Notes under the pieces: model-generated
Database searches by the model: none
The model's input: only the letters and a program-made list of their open reading frames with translations
Told to the model about the DNA's origin: nothing
Shown here: piece after piece, positions 13,243 through 20,606 of the stretch
How positions within the stretch are numbered: position 1 is the first letter of the stretch
How the letters are laid out: each line of letters starts with the position of its first letter
Translations under genes and position numbers: made by a program
NCBI GenBank assembly: GCA_017505505.1
Contig: JAFVPA010000023.1
Coordinates: forward strand, 1 to 27,121
Length of the DNA: 27,121 nucleotides
DNA from: Oscillospiraceae bacterium
GTDB taxonomy: Bacteria; Bacillota_A; Clostridia; Oscillospirales; Oscillospiraceae
Direction of reading: 5' to 3'

Positions 13243-14628
13243 ATGAGTCTAATTTCGGCAGTTTACAATCTGTTATGGGGTGATTTGTTCACAATCCCCA
13301 TGCCCGGCGGCGGCAGCATCGGCATTTCCCTGCTGGTTGCCATTCTGATCCCGGCGGGTATCTATTTCACCATTCGCACCAAATGCCTGCCCATCCGGTG
13401 CTTCCCGGAAATGATCCGCATCGCCCTGGAGCGGGAAGGCAAGAATAAGGCCGGGGCCATTTCCGGTCTGCAGACCCTGATCGTTGCCACCGCCACCCGC
13501 GTGGGCATGGGCAACATGGTAGGCGTTGTAGCCGCCATTTCCGCAGGCGGCGCCGGTGCCGTGTTCTGGATGTGGATCACCGCACTCATCGGCTCCTCCA
13601 CCGCTTATATCGAATCCACCCTGGCCCAGATGCACAAAGAAGAGGATCCCCTCTACGGCGGCTACCGGGGCGGCCCTGCCCATTATATCCATGCTTTCTT
13701 CACCAAGGGCAAGGAAAAGCGCCACCACTGGATCGCAGTGCTCTTCGCCCTGTCCGGTCTGCTGTGCTGGTGCGGCGTCAGCCAGGTCATCAGCAACTCC
13801 GTCTCCTCCGCCTTTGAGAATGCCTTCGGCATTGCCCCCATTGTTTCCACCGTGATCCTGGTAGCCCTGGCCGCTGTGGTCGTTCTGAGAAAGAACACCA
13901 CCGTCAAGGTGCTGGACATCATGGTGCCCATCATGGCCGCCTTCTATTTCCTTATCGCTATCATCGTCATCGTGAAGAACGCGGCTCTGCTGCCTTCTGT
14001 CATGGTGCGGATCGTGGAGGAGGCCTTCGGTGTCCGTCAGATGGCCGCCGGTGCCTTCGGTGCCGCTCTGATGAACGGTGTCAAGCGGGGCCTGTTCTCC
14101 AACGAGGCAGGCAGCGGTTCCGCTCCCTGCGCCGCCGCAGCCGCCAACGTCAGCCACCCCGCCAAGGCCGGCCTGTTCCAGGCCTTCGGCGTGTTCATCG
14201 ATACCATCGTCATCTGCACCTGCACCGCCATGATCATGCTTCTGGCCCCCCAGGACAAGCTTGCAGGCCTGCAGGGCATGGAGCTGCTGCAGACCGCCAT
14301 GGGCCACCATTTCGGTCAGGCCGGTGTGATTTTCACCGCTGTGACGCTGTGGCTGTTCAGCTTCTCCACTTTTATCGGCATTCTGTACTATGCCCGCAGC
14401 AATGTGGCCTACCTCTTCGGCGACAGCTGGAAGGCCCAGACCATCTACAAGCTGGTGGCTCTGGTGATGCTGTTCATCGGCGGTCTGGCTGCCTACACCT
14501 TCGTCTGGGACCTGGGTGACATCGGTATCGCCCTGATGACCATCTTCAACATGGTGGCCATCCTCCCCATGGGCGGCAAGGCTGTCAAGGCTTTGGACGA
14601 ATACATGGCAATTCGTAAAAATGGTTGA
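13243..14628 (+). CDS. Sodium:alanine symporter family (AGCS) transporter
   Basis: A 461-aa integral membrane protein of the alanine or glycine:cation symporter family, which imports small neutral amino acids with sodium. About ten hydrophobic segments are visible. The family hallmarks GMGNMVGVVAAISAGGAGAVFWMW (first half) and MNGVKRGLFSNEAGSGSAPCAAA (second half) are well preserved. The start follows AAGAGG. A strong terminator follows, so it is a single-gene unit. Divergence from the LysR gene and the nearby D-Ala-D-Ala dipeptidase suggest import of alanine, perhaps D-alanine released outside the cell; AGCS carriers are known to accept D-Ala as well as L-Ala and glycine. Confidence 0.92.
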   Translation: MSLISAVYNLLWGDLFTIPMPGGGSIGISLLVAILIPAGIYFTIRTKCLPIRCFPEMIRIALEREGKNKAGAISGLQTLIVATATRVGMGNMVGVVAAISAGGAGAVFWMWITALIGSSTAYIESTLAQMHKEEDPLYGGYRGGPAHYIHAFFTKGKEKRHHWIAVLFALSGLLCWCGVSQVISNSVSSAFENAFGIAPIVSTVILVALAAVVVLRKNTTVKVLDIMVPIMAAFYFLIAIIVIVKNAALLPSVMVRIVEEAFGVRQMAAGAFGAALMNGVKRGLFSNEAGSGSAPCAAAAANVSHPAKAGLFQAFGVFIDTIVICTCTAMIMLLAPQDKLAGLQGMELLQTAMGHHFGQAGVIFTAVTLWLFSFSTFIGILYYARSNVAYLFGDSWKAQTIYKLVALVMLFIGGLAAYTFVWDLGDIGIALMTIFNMVAILPMGGKAVKALDEYMAIRKNG

Positions 14629-14633
14629 TACAC

Positions 14634-14666
14634 AAAACCGGAAGGTCTTCTGACCTTCCGGTTTTT
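14634..14666 (+). terminator. Intrinsic terminator after the symporter gene
   Basis: A 14-bp stem AAAACCGGAAGGTC paired with its complement around loop TTCT, followed by a T-run. It is symmetric enough to stop transcription from both sides. Confidence 0.9.
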
Positions 14667-14677
14667 CCGTTCAAATG

Positions 14678-14766
14678 TATACTTTTTTGTAAGTGCGGTG
14701 AATGTCCTTTTCTTGGTCGCCAAGAAAGTAACATTGCCACACCTTCATACTTTACAAAAAAGTATA
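14678..14766. repeat. 89-bp inverted-repeat element
   Basis: TATACTTTTTTGTAA (14678-14692) is perfectly mirrored by TTACAAAAAAGTATA (14752-14766). Inside is the hairpin TTTCTTGG-TCG-CCAAGAAA-like palindrome and an ATTGCCACACC string shared with the repeats at 2132 and 5002. The right end is two bases from the stop codon of the DUF4367-like gene. It may be a miniature mobile element. Confidence 0.6.
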
Positions 14767-14768
14767 TT

Positions 14769-16610
14769 TTATTGCTTCTGAATACTCTGTGCCATTCCCA
14801 GCAGTGCTTCCGCGCTGAACTGTTCGCTGTACAACTGGAAGCAGACACCGCTGCCCACGTCCCCAACCATCCAGACCGCATAAGCCCGGTCACCATCCTG
14901 TAAGATCATTCCAGGATGTCCCTGAATGGTGACAAATTCCGGTTCACTGGTGGCCGTATAACTGACAAACAGCCGCAGGACCGCCTCTTCTGTAGACTGG
15001 TCCGTCAGATAGGTCTCATACGTGAAATAAATCTGATCGTTATTGGTTTTATCGTAATACCACCGCCGCACATAGGAATACCAGTCATCTTCCCCTTCCA
15101 GCGGTGCGCCCAGTAGTCCGTCCTCCACCATATTCTTCGGCAGTGCGGTGATCCGGTAATCTCCCAGCTGCTCCAGTGCAGCTTCGGTCGTATCGTTGGT
15201 CAATTCCAACTCCGGGCCGGGCCCCACGGATTCTGCCAGTGCGATCAAATCCACATTCCCGGAGCAATACAGCTTATAGGCAAATCCCAGTTCCTCATCT
15301 GCCCAGAGCAGATTGTTGCCGATTCTGTATCCGGTGTGTCCGTGAATGGACACAGTCTCAGGCTCACCGGAACCATCAAATTCCCGGCCGTACTGGCCCA
15401 GACGGAAATACAAAATATAAGAAATTACATCACCATCTTCATTTTTCCAATCAATGCTCTGTTGTCCATAGGCCCGGTCTCCAACATAGTCCAGTTTGTA
15501 ACCCTCCGGGATCTCCTGGGGATATATGCTCTGCCATTCGATGTAGGTGGTGGGTTCCTGCTCCAGCTCGATGGTGAAATCCGGTCCCAGATAGGATTTG
15601 GATACCTCCGGTGTTTCACCTGGGGCGATGCTTTCCGCCAGAGCCGCCAGATCTACTCCATCGTCCATGGTTTCCAGAAAGGCGTAAAACCCTTCTTCCC
15701 TGTTTTCCAGAAATAATATTCTCTGTTCCTGATTGCACAACAGTTTCCCCGAAAAACCATCGACCTTCGTTTCTTCCAGGTAAGCATCCCCGCTGATCTG
15801 TGCGGCTGTCAGGTCCTCCACGGTGGACAGGCAGTAGCGGATATATCCACCGCTGCCGTTTTCAAAGGTCATGATCTGAGAACCGCCGCTGATGGGAGAC
15901 ACATCTTCGCACATATAACCCTCCGGCAGCAGCTGTGGATACCAGGGTTCCCATTCCTGTCCCCGGTGATACCATACGGACAAGGGAACAGATTTTCCAA
16001 GGCCTACGCTGTCCGCCATAGCCGCCAGATCCACGGTAACATCATCGGTAAACAGATTTGCATAATACCCATCCGCCTCACTCTGCCACCGCAGTGTCTG
16101 AGCGCCTTCGTTTCTCCGGAGGATGGCTTCCCCACAGGCAAGGGATATGGCCGCTTCCTCCACGGGAGGCCGCAGGGCCGCTTCTTCCTCCGGCGGCTTT
16201 GTGGAGATCCAGAAATTGATGGAATTGCCATTGGCGTTGCAATACTGAAGATTCCGTGAGGTGTAGTTCAGGGGACTTCCGCAAAGGATCTCATACCCCT
16301 GCGGAATATGCCGGGGAGAATAGTCCGTCAGGACATTGACCGGAAGGGGCTCTGCAGCCTGCTCCCCGCCCACAGACACCGTTTCCGTCTGGGCCGGGAT
16401 ATTATGCTGCACCAGATTCATACGGATCCTCCGAATCGCATAGGCGCAGGCCGTGACGGTAACCGCCAGCAGGGCAATCACCGCCGCGATCTGCAAGGCT
16501 TTATGCATGCTTTTCCTGCTCTTTGGAACAGATAACGTGGCAGTTTCCGCTTCCTCGTAATACTTATGGCTGATATTTCCCAGTCCGACCAGCAGATCTT
16601 TTCCATTCAT
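14769..16610 (-). CDS. Membrane-anchored multi-repeat protein, likely partner of the ECF sigma factor (DUF4367-like)
   Basis: A 613-aa protein with a short cytoplasmic N terminus (about 1-35), one membrane segment (about 36-58, ALQIAAVIALLAVTVTACAYA) and a long outer part. The outer part holds four similar units of about 110-140 residues. The first three carry a P(E/Q)GY motif; all have a strand-rich middle, the last two with a V-x-I-x-GH motif, and an end of the form DLxALAxSV/I (for example DLAAMADSV, DLAALAESI, DLIALAESV). This looks like tandem DUF4367 domains. Its start overlaps the sigma factor stop by four bases. The layout suggests an anti-sigma or sensor protein that holds the sigma factor at the membrane. 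No zinc-finger anti-sigma motif is seen, so this role is inference. Confidence 0.75.
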   Translation of the reverse strand: MNGKDLLVGLGNISHKYYEEAETATLSVPKSRKSMHKALQIAAVIALLAVTVTACAYAIRRIRMNLVQHNIPAQTETVSVGGEQAAEPLPVNVLTDYSPRHIPQGYEILCGSPLNYTSRNLQYCNANGNSINFWISTKPPEEEAALRPPVEEAAISLACGEAILRRNEGAQTLRWQSEADGYYANLFTDDVTVDLAAMADSVGLGKSVPLSVWYHRGQEWEPWYPQLLPEGYMCEDVSPISGGSQIMTFENGSGGYIRYCLSTVEDLTAAQISGDAYLEETKVDGFSGKLLCNQEQRILFLENREEGFYAFLETMDDGVDLAALAESIAPGETPEVSKSYLGPDFTIELEQEPTTYIEWQSIYPQEIPEGYKLDYVGDRAYGQQSIDWKNEDGDVISYILYFRLGQYGREFDGSGEPETVSIHGHTGYRIGNNLLWADEELGFAYKLYCSGNVDLIALAESVGPGPELELTNDTTEAALEQLGDYRITALPKNMVEDGLLGAPLEGEDDWYSYVRRWYYDKTNNDQIYFTYETYLTDQSTEEAVLRLFVSYTATSEPEFVTIQGHPGMILQDGDRAYAVWMVGDVGSGVCFQLYSEQFSAEALLGMAQSIQKQ

Positions 16611-17161
16611 AGGGAGATCCCCTCCTTTGCAAGCCAGGTATGGAGCTTGGCTCTTGTCCGGTGGAGCTGGGTCTTGACCTTGCTCTCACTGATACCGTAC
16701 CGCACCGCAATTTCCGCCACCGTATCCACATAGAGATAACGCCGCAGGAAAATCAGACGGCTTTCTCTGGTCAGGCTGTCGAGAAACGCTTCCAGGACCC
16801 GCCTCAGCTCCTGCCGGTCCAGTTCCCCCTCCTGCCTGGCATCCGGTATGCACATTTCCATCTCCCGGGTCAGCGCCACCACCTCCGCCTTTCGTTTGGC
16901 CGCCAAATGCCAATCCAGCCGGTTAAAGGACAGATTCCGGCAAATAGATGCCAGAAAGGCATAAAAATACTTAGGGTGTTTGGGAGGAATCGATTTCCAG
17001 GTTTCCATATACGTATCACTCACGCTTTCTTCCGCATCCTCGGGATTGTTCAAAATATTGTTGGACAGGTTGTATAGTTTTCGCCCATAAGCGGTATCCG
17101 TCTCCACAATGGCCTGCTCATTGCGCGCAAAGAATAACGCGATGATCTTCGCATCTTCCAC
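16607..17161 (-). CDS. ECF-type RNA polymerase sigma factor
   Basis: A sigma-70 family factor of 184 aa. Region 2 covers about residues 20-85, with YNLSNNILNNPEDAEESVSDTYMETWKSI and YFYAFLASICRNLSFNRLDW. Region 4 covers about 125-180, with FLRRYLYVDTVAEIAVRYGISESKVKTQLHRTRAKL, including the helix-turn-helix. The start is GTG, preceded by AAAGGAG at about ten bases; a nearby ATG is out of frame. The gene is first in a two-gene operon with a membrane protein. Its regulon is not known. A TGTAACC string at 17221-17227 upstream, on its strand, could be an autoregulatory -35, but this is weak. Confidence 0.9.
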   Translation of the reverse strand: MEDAKIIALFFARNEQAIVETDTAYGRKLYNLSNNILNNPEDAEESVSDTYMETWKSIPPKHPKYFYAFLASICRNLSFNRLDWHLAAKRKAEVVALTREMEMCIPDARQEGELDRQELRRVLEAFLDSLTRESRLIFLRRYLYVDTVAEIAVRYGISESKVKTQLHRTRAKLHTWLAKEGISL

Positions 17162-17265
17162 ACATGGTCACTCCTTTCTTTTTTATTCCTCACCCTAATA
17201 GTAAGAATTCCATATACAAAGGTTACACCCGTTATACTATTTTTTGAAAAAACATCCTATATCAT

Positions 17266-17300
17266 GAAGGCCGGCAGTCTAAGCTAGACTGCCGGCCTTC
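17266..17300 (-). terminator. Terminator-like hairpin after the ABC importer operon
   Basis: A perfect 16-bp stem beginning GAAGGCCGGCAGTCTA, with loop AGC. It lies six bases beyond the stop of the ATPase gene. The T-run is poor on the minus strand and better on the plus strand, so it may act in both directions. Confidence 0.7.
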
Positions 17301-17305
17301 TTATT

Positions 17306-18100
17306 TTATCCCAGAATCGCGCGGTCGTTGGTGAATTCCTTACCGCTGGCCTGCGCAAACAGGTCCAGCAGATCCGCTACGGTAAGCTTTTTCTTCGCCT
17401 CACCCTCCACATCCACGATGATGTGTCCATCCTGCATCATGATCAGCCGGTTGCCATGGGCGATGGCATCTTTCATATTGTGGGTGATCATCAGAGTGGT
17501 CAGGTTATTCTCTGTGACGATCTTATCTGTGATCTCCAGGACCTTTGCTGCGGTCTTAGGATCCAGGGCAGCGGTATGCTCGTCCAGGAGCAGCAGCTTA
17601 GGCCTGTTCATAGATGCCATCAGCAGCGTAACGGCCTGACGCTGACCGCCGGAGAGGAGGCCCACCTTGGTGGAAAGCCGATCCTCCAGACCCAGATCCA
17701 GCGTTTTCAGCAGACCACGGTAGAATTCCCGGTCCGCCTTCCGCACGCCCCGGACAAAGCGGCGCCTGATGCCCCGTCTGGATGCAATGGCCAGGTTTTC
17801 CGCGATCTCCATATCCGGAGCCGTGCCCTTCATGGGGTCCTGGAACACACGGCCCAGAAATTGTGCCCGTTTATGCTCCGGCATATTGGTCACGTCCACA
17901 CCATCGATCTCAATGGTACCAAAATCCGGCTTCCAGACACCGGCAATGGCATTCTGCAATGTGGATTTGCCCGCGCCGTTGCCGCCGATAACAGTGACAA
18001 AATCCCCTTCTTTGATGTGCAGGTTCAGGCCGTTCAGCGCCGTCTTGGCATTGACAGTGCCTGGGTTGAAGGTCTTCTGCAGGTTGGTGATCTTAAGCAT
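17306..18100 (-). CDS. ABC importer ATPase (TrpZ-like)
   Basis: ATP-binding subunit of 264 aa. Walker A is GGNGAGKST (near residue 40), the signature is LSGGQRQ, Walker B is LLLLDEHTAALD and the switch histidine is in THN. The Q-loop is VFQDPMKGTAPDM. Long arginine-rich insert SRRGIRRRFVRGVRKADREF is typical of ATPases paired with this permease type. ATG 18100 has GGGGGG at eight bases; ATG 18106 is a close alternative. It overlaps the permease gene, so translation is coupled. It energises uptake of the amino-acid-like ligand captured by the lipoprotein upstream. Confidence 0.88.
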   Translation of the reverse strand: MLKITNLQKTFNPGTVNAKTALNGLNLHIKEGDFVTVIGGNGAGKSTLQNAIAGVWKPDFGTIEIDGVDVTNMPEHKRAQFLGRVFQDPMKGTAPDMEIAENLAIASRRGIRRRFVRGVRKADREFYRGLLKTLDLGLEDRLSTKVGLLSGGQRQAVTLLMASMNRPKLLLLDEHTAALDPKTAAKVLEITDKIVTENNLTTLMITHNMKDAIAHGNRLIMMQDGHIIVDVEGEAKKKLTVADLLDLFAQASGKEFTNDRAILG

Positions 18101-19031
18101 GGCCATTCCCCCCTGTTACATTGGATTGGGCAGTCAGATCAGAAGGATGCAGATCCCTGCGCTTGGTAAAATACTTTGCCTTCAAATAGGGGATTCCCAG
18201 GAACAGCGCCACGATAATGGCGGAGAGCATTTTCAGGTAATCCGTCTTCAAGCCCAGCAGGATCACAAAATTATAGACGATATAGTACACAATGCCGCCG
18301 CCGATAACGCCAATCAGGCTCACCACAAAATTCGGCTTGATCTTTAGAGAAACAGACAGGCCGATGAAGATCGCTGCCAGACCGATGACGATGGCACCCC
18401 GGCCGTCGTTGATATTGGCAGAGCCCTTGTACTGGGCCAGCAGGGCACCGGCCATGGCGACGATTCCGTTGGCGATGGCAAGGCCGACCACCTTGTTCCG
18501 GTCCACATTCACACCCTGGGCCCGGCTCATATCCGGGTTGTCACCGGTGGATTTCAGTGTCAGGCCGATCTCCGTATAAAAAAACTGATACAGCAGGTAG
18601 ATCGTAGCCACAACAATAATGCTCAGGGAAAGGATGGAATGGTTATTGTCGCTCATGTGGACCAGCAGCTCATTGGCCCTGGGATCGATGGGCATCAGGG
18701 ATTTGCCGCTCAGGATCAGCAGATTCACGGAGTACAGCATCAGCTGGGTCAGGATACCTGCCAGAATAGACGGGATCCCCAGCAGGGTGTGCAGCAGTCC
18801 CGTCACCACACCTGTCAGCGCACCGGCTATCAGGGCCGCCAGCACACTGCACCAGGCAGGCACTCCCATCCCCAGCAGCACAGCACATACGCAGGCACCG
18901 GTACAAATGGAGCCATCCACCGTCAGGTCGGCAATATCCAGAATTTTGTAGGAGATATAGACGCCAATGGCCATCAATCCCCAGATAAGTCCTTCAGCCA
19001 CCGCACCGGGCAGCGCATACAGAAAAGCCAT
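18093..19031 (-). CDS. ABC importer permease (TrpY-like)
   Basis: A 312-aa membrane subunit of the branched-chain-amino-acid/ribose permease superfamily, with about eight or nine hydrophobic segments. Recognisable stretches are YISYKILDIADLTVDGSICTGACV near the N terminus and GANxA-type region LAIANGIVAMAGALLAQYKGSANINDGRG in the second half, typical of permeases that partner ABC_sub_bind lipoproteins. The gene lies 21 bases after the binding-protein gene and overlaps the ATPase gene. Substrate is inferred from the T-box upstream. Confidence 0.9.
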   Translation of the reverse strand: MAFLYALPGAVAEGLIWGLMAIGVYISYKILDIADLTVDGSICTGACVCAVLLGMGVPAWCSVLAALIAGALTGVVTGLLHTLLGIPSILAGILTQLMLYSVNLLILSGKSLMPIDPRANELLVHMSDNNHSILSLSIIVVATIYLLYQFFYTEIGLTLKSTGDNPDMSRAQGVNVDRNKVVGLAIANGIVAMAGALLAQYKGSANINDGRGAIVIGLAAIFIGLSVSLKIKPNFVVSLIGVIGGGIVYYIVYNFVILLGLKTDYLKMLSAIIVALFLGIPYLKAKYFTKRRDLHPSDLTAQSNVTGGNGHA

Positions 19032-19052
19032 AATTACCTCAAACAGTTAAGA

Positions 19053-19994
19053 TCATTCAGCGGGGACTTCAATACCCAGCTGTGCACACAGGTCTTCATT
19101 ATAGGAAACGGAAGGGATCAGCGTCATGACTTCGAAATCAGCGGGAGCCTTGCCCTCCAGCAGGATATGAGCGGCCATCTTGCCGGTCTCAACACCCAGC
19201 TCGTAGTAATCGATGGAGAGGCTGGCATAGCAGATAGCGCCGCCATAGCTGGTGTAAACAGGAACATTCTGTTCGGTGCAGATGGTGCCCACGATGGAAT
19301 CGTTGGCGGCAACGGTATTGTCAGAGGGAACGTAAACAGCCTTGCATTCACCAGCCATGGCCGTAGTCAGCGCCTGCAGCTCCGTGGTCTCGGAGAAGGT
19401 GTAGGCCTTGACCTCGATGCCCTCTGCCTCAAACAGAGCCTTTACAGCTTCGTACTGGATCAGAGAGTTAGACTCATTGGTGCAGTACAGAACACCCACC
19501 AGATCACCAGCCGTCAGACCCAGAGAGTCGATCATCATTTTAGCCTGCTCCGCAAAGGGAACTGCGTCAGAGGTACCGGAAACATTATCGGGGATATTGC
19601 CGGCGAAGGTGTCCGCATAGTCTGTCACAGAGGTGCCCAGCACGGGGATGGTGGTGGTTGCATTGGCAGCAGCCAGCAGTGCGGGCGTTGCATTGGCCAT
19701 GATCAGGTCCACCTTCTTTGCGGTGAAGGTATTGATGACCGTAGTGCACAGACCGGCTTCACCTGCTACCTGGGTATCCACAGTAACGGTATGGCCAGCA
19801 GCCTCCACTTCGGCGGTCAGGGCATCAACGAAGCCCTTGGTTGCCTGGTCCAGAGAATCATGGACCATCAGCTGGCAAACGCCAACGGTAAAATCCTTCG
19901 CTCCGGAAGCAGACTCAGCAGCTTCGCCGCCGCAGCCGGCCAGCATAGCCGTCAGCATAACAAGGATCATAGTCAGAGAGATAAGCTTTTTCAT
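19053..19994 (-). CDS. ABC importer substrate-binding lipoprotein (TrpX-like, ABC_sub_bind family)
   Basis: A 313-aa extracytoplasmic solute-binding lipoprotein. The signal peptide ends in lipobox MLAGC. The mature part has the two-lobe fold of the ABC_sub_bind family, starting FTVGVCQLMVHDSLDQATKGFVDAL and including IPVLGTSVTDYADT, GVLYCTNESNSLIQYEAVK and VYVPSDNTVAANDSIV, all typical of the group. Characterised or predicted relatives bind tryptophan or tyrosine. It is the first gene of the importer operon and is under the T-box leader upstream, whose code reads as phenylalanine, not tryptophan. The ligand should therefore be taken as an aromatic amino acid or precursor with phenylalanine favoured. 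Confidence 0.88.
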   Translation of the reverse strand: MKKLISLTMILVMLTAMLAGCGGEAAESASGAKDFTVGVCQLMVHDSLDQATKGFVDALTAEVEAAGHTVTVDTQVAGEAGLCTTVINTFTAKKVDLIMANATPALLAAANATTTIPVLGTSVTDYADTFAGNIPDNVSGTSDAVPFAEQAKMMIDSLGLTAGDLVGVLYCTNESNSLIQYEAVKALFEAEGIEVKAYTFSETTELQALTTAMAGECKAVYVPSDNTVAANDSIVGTICTEQNVPVYTSYGGAICYASLSIDYYELGVETGKMAAHILLEGKAPADFEVMTLIPSVSYNEDLCAQLGIEVPAE

Positions 19995-20044
19995 TTTGGT
20001 TCCTCCAGATTTCTATATTTCCTGCCCGTTTCGGACAAAAATAC

Positions 20045-20160
20045 AAACAAAAAACGTCCCTGAATCAACAGGGACGTAAGATGCTACGCGGTACCACTCT
20101 GCTTCGCATATCCTTCACAGAACATGCCTCATCGACTTCGCAGCCAGCTGAAACAAAATG
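20045..20160 (-). promoter_or_regulatory. Second T-box expression platform without stem I
   Basis: On the minus strand AGAGTGGTACCGCG (20087-20100) is followed by a terminator stem ACGTCCCTG/CAGGGACGT (20054-20077) and a T-run. The sequence between the first terminator and this box is only about 70 bases, too short for the stem I that reads the codon. It copies the platform at 20163-20214. It could add a second layer of termination or be a remnant. Confidence 0.7.
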
Positions 20161-20162
20161 GA

Positions 20163-20430
20163 AATAAAAAACGCCCCTGAAAAACAGGGACGTGAAAACA
20201 CGCGGTACCACTCTGCTTCTGTCCGGCCTTGCAGCAGGACCCTTACTAGGCTTGAAAAGTCTTAGCGATATAACGGTCGCACCCGTTGTGCCTACTTGTC
20301 ATTTCAACACACTGCTCGCAGAATGAACTTCACCGGACCATCCGCTATTGTCTTGCACCACCCGACAACTCTCTGAAGCATCCCTTCCGGCTACTCTTTC
20401 TGCTCAGACGCATTTGCCATATAAAAATCA
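20163..20430 (-). promoter_or_regulatory. T-box riboswitch, specifier best read as UUC (phenylalanine)
   Basis: The leader senses uncharged tRNA and controls the ABC importer operon. Stem I is complete: AGTA at the specifier loop, AGAGAG and GGGTGGTGCAAG in the distal part, closing stems CAGAA/TTCTG and CCGGA/TCCGG. The loop strand between TCCGG and TTCTG reads TGAAGTTCA. The purine-after-codon rule picks TTC (20325-20327). The T-box sequence AGAGTGGTACCGCG is at 20201-20214. Its TGGT bulge pairs with a tRNA whose discriminator base is A, which fits tRNA-Phe and excludes bacterial tRNA-Trp (G). A terminator stem lies at 20171-20193. GTT (Val) is the main alternative. Confidence 0.85.
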
Positions 20431-20437
20431 TGGGTAG

Positions 20438-20466
20438 ATAATAACAGATTTTTGTTCATCTGTCAA
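20438..20466 (-). promoter_or_regulatory. Promoter of the T-box leader and importer operon
   Basis: TTGACA (20461-20466) and TATTAT (20438-20443) on the minus strand are separated by 17 bases. Transcription would start near 20431, just before stem I. Confidence 0.8.
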
Positions 20467-20570
20467 GTACTTTTGTTCTTCACCGGCAACATTCATTTAT
20501 ACGGTTACAATCCGAATATTTTTGTTCGATCCGTCAAAGAAGCGCTCTCTGATTTGTCCAGTATGCCAAA

Positions 20571-20597
20571 AGGCGGAAGGGTCATTCCCTTCCGCCT
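20571..20597 (-). terminator. Intrinsic terminator of glnA
   Basis: An 11-bp stem AGGCGGAAGGG/CCCTTCCGCCT with a short loop, then TTTT on the minus strand, ten bases after the glutamine synthetase stop codon. Confidence 0.8.
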
Positions 20598-20606
20598 CAG
20601 GATGCT

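Noticed and set aside
13273..14310. A 345-codon minus-strand frame rich in His, Gly and Asp
   Set aside because: Antisense to the AGCS symporter. The His/Asp richness comes from reverse reading of membrane-protein codons.
17162..17265. ECF-type autoregulatory promoter
   Set aside because: TGTAACC at 17221-17227 (minus strand) is suggestive, but no convincing -10 partner was found, so it is not listed as a feature.
19053..20430. Calling the importer trpXYZ
   Set aside because: The protein family fits, but the T-box specifier and the TGGT bulge do not fit tRNA-Trp, so no gene symbol was given.
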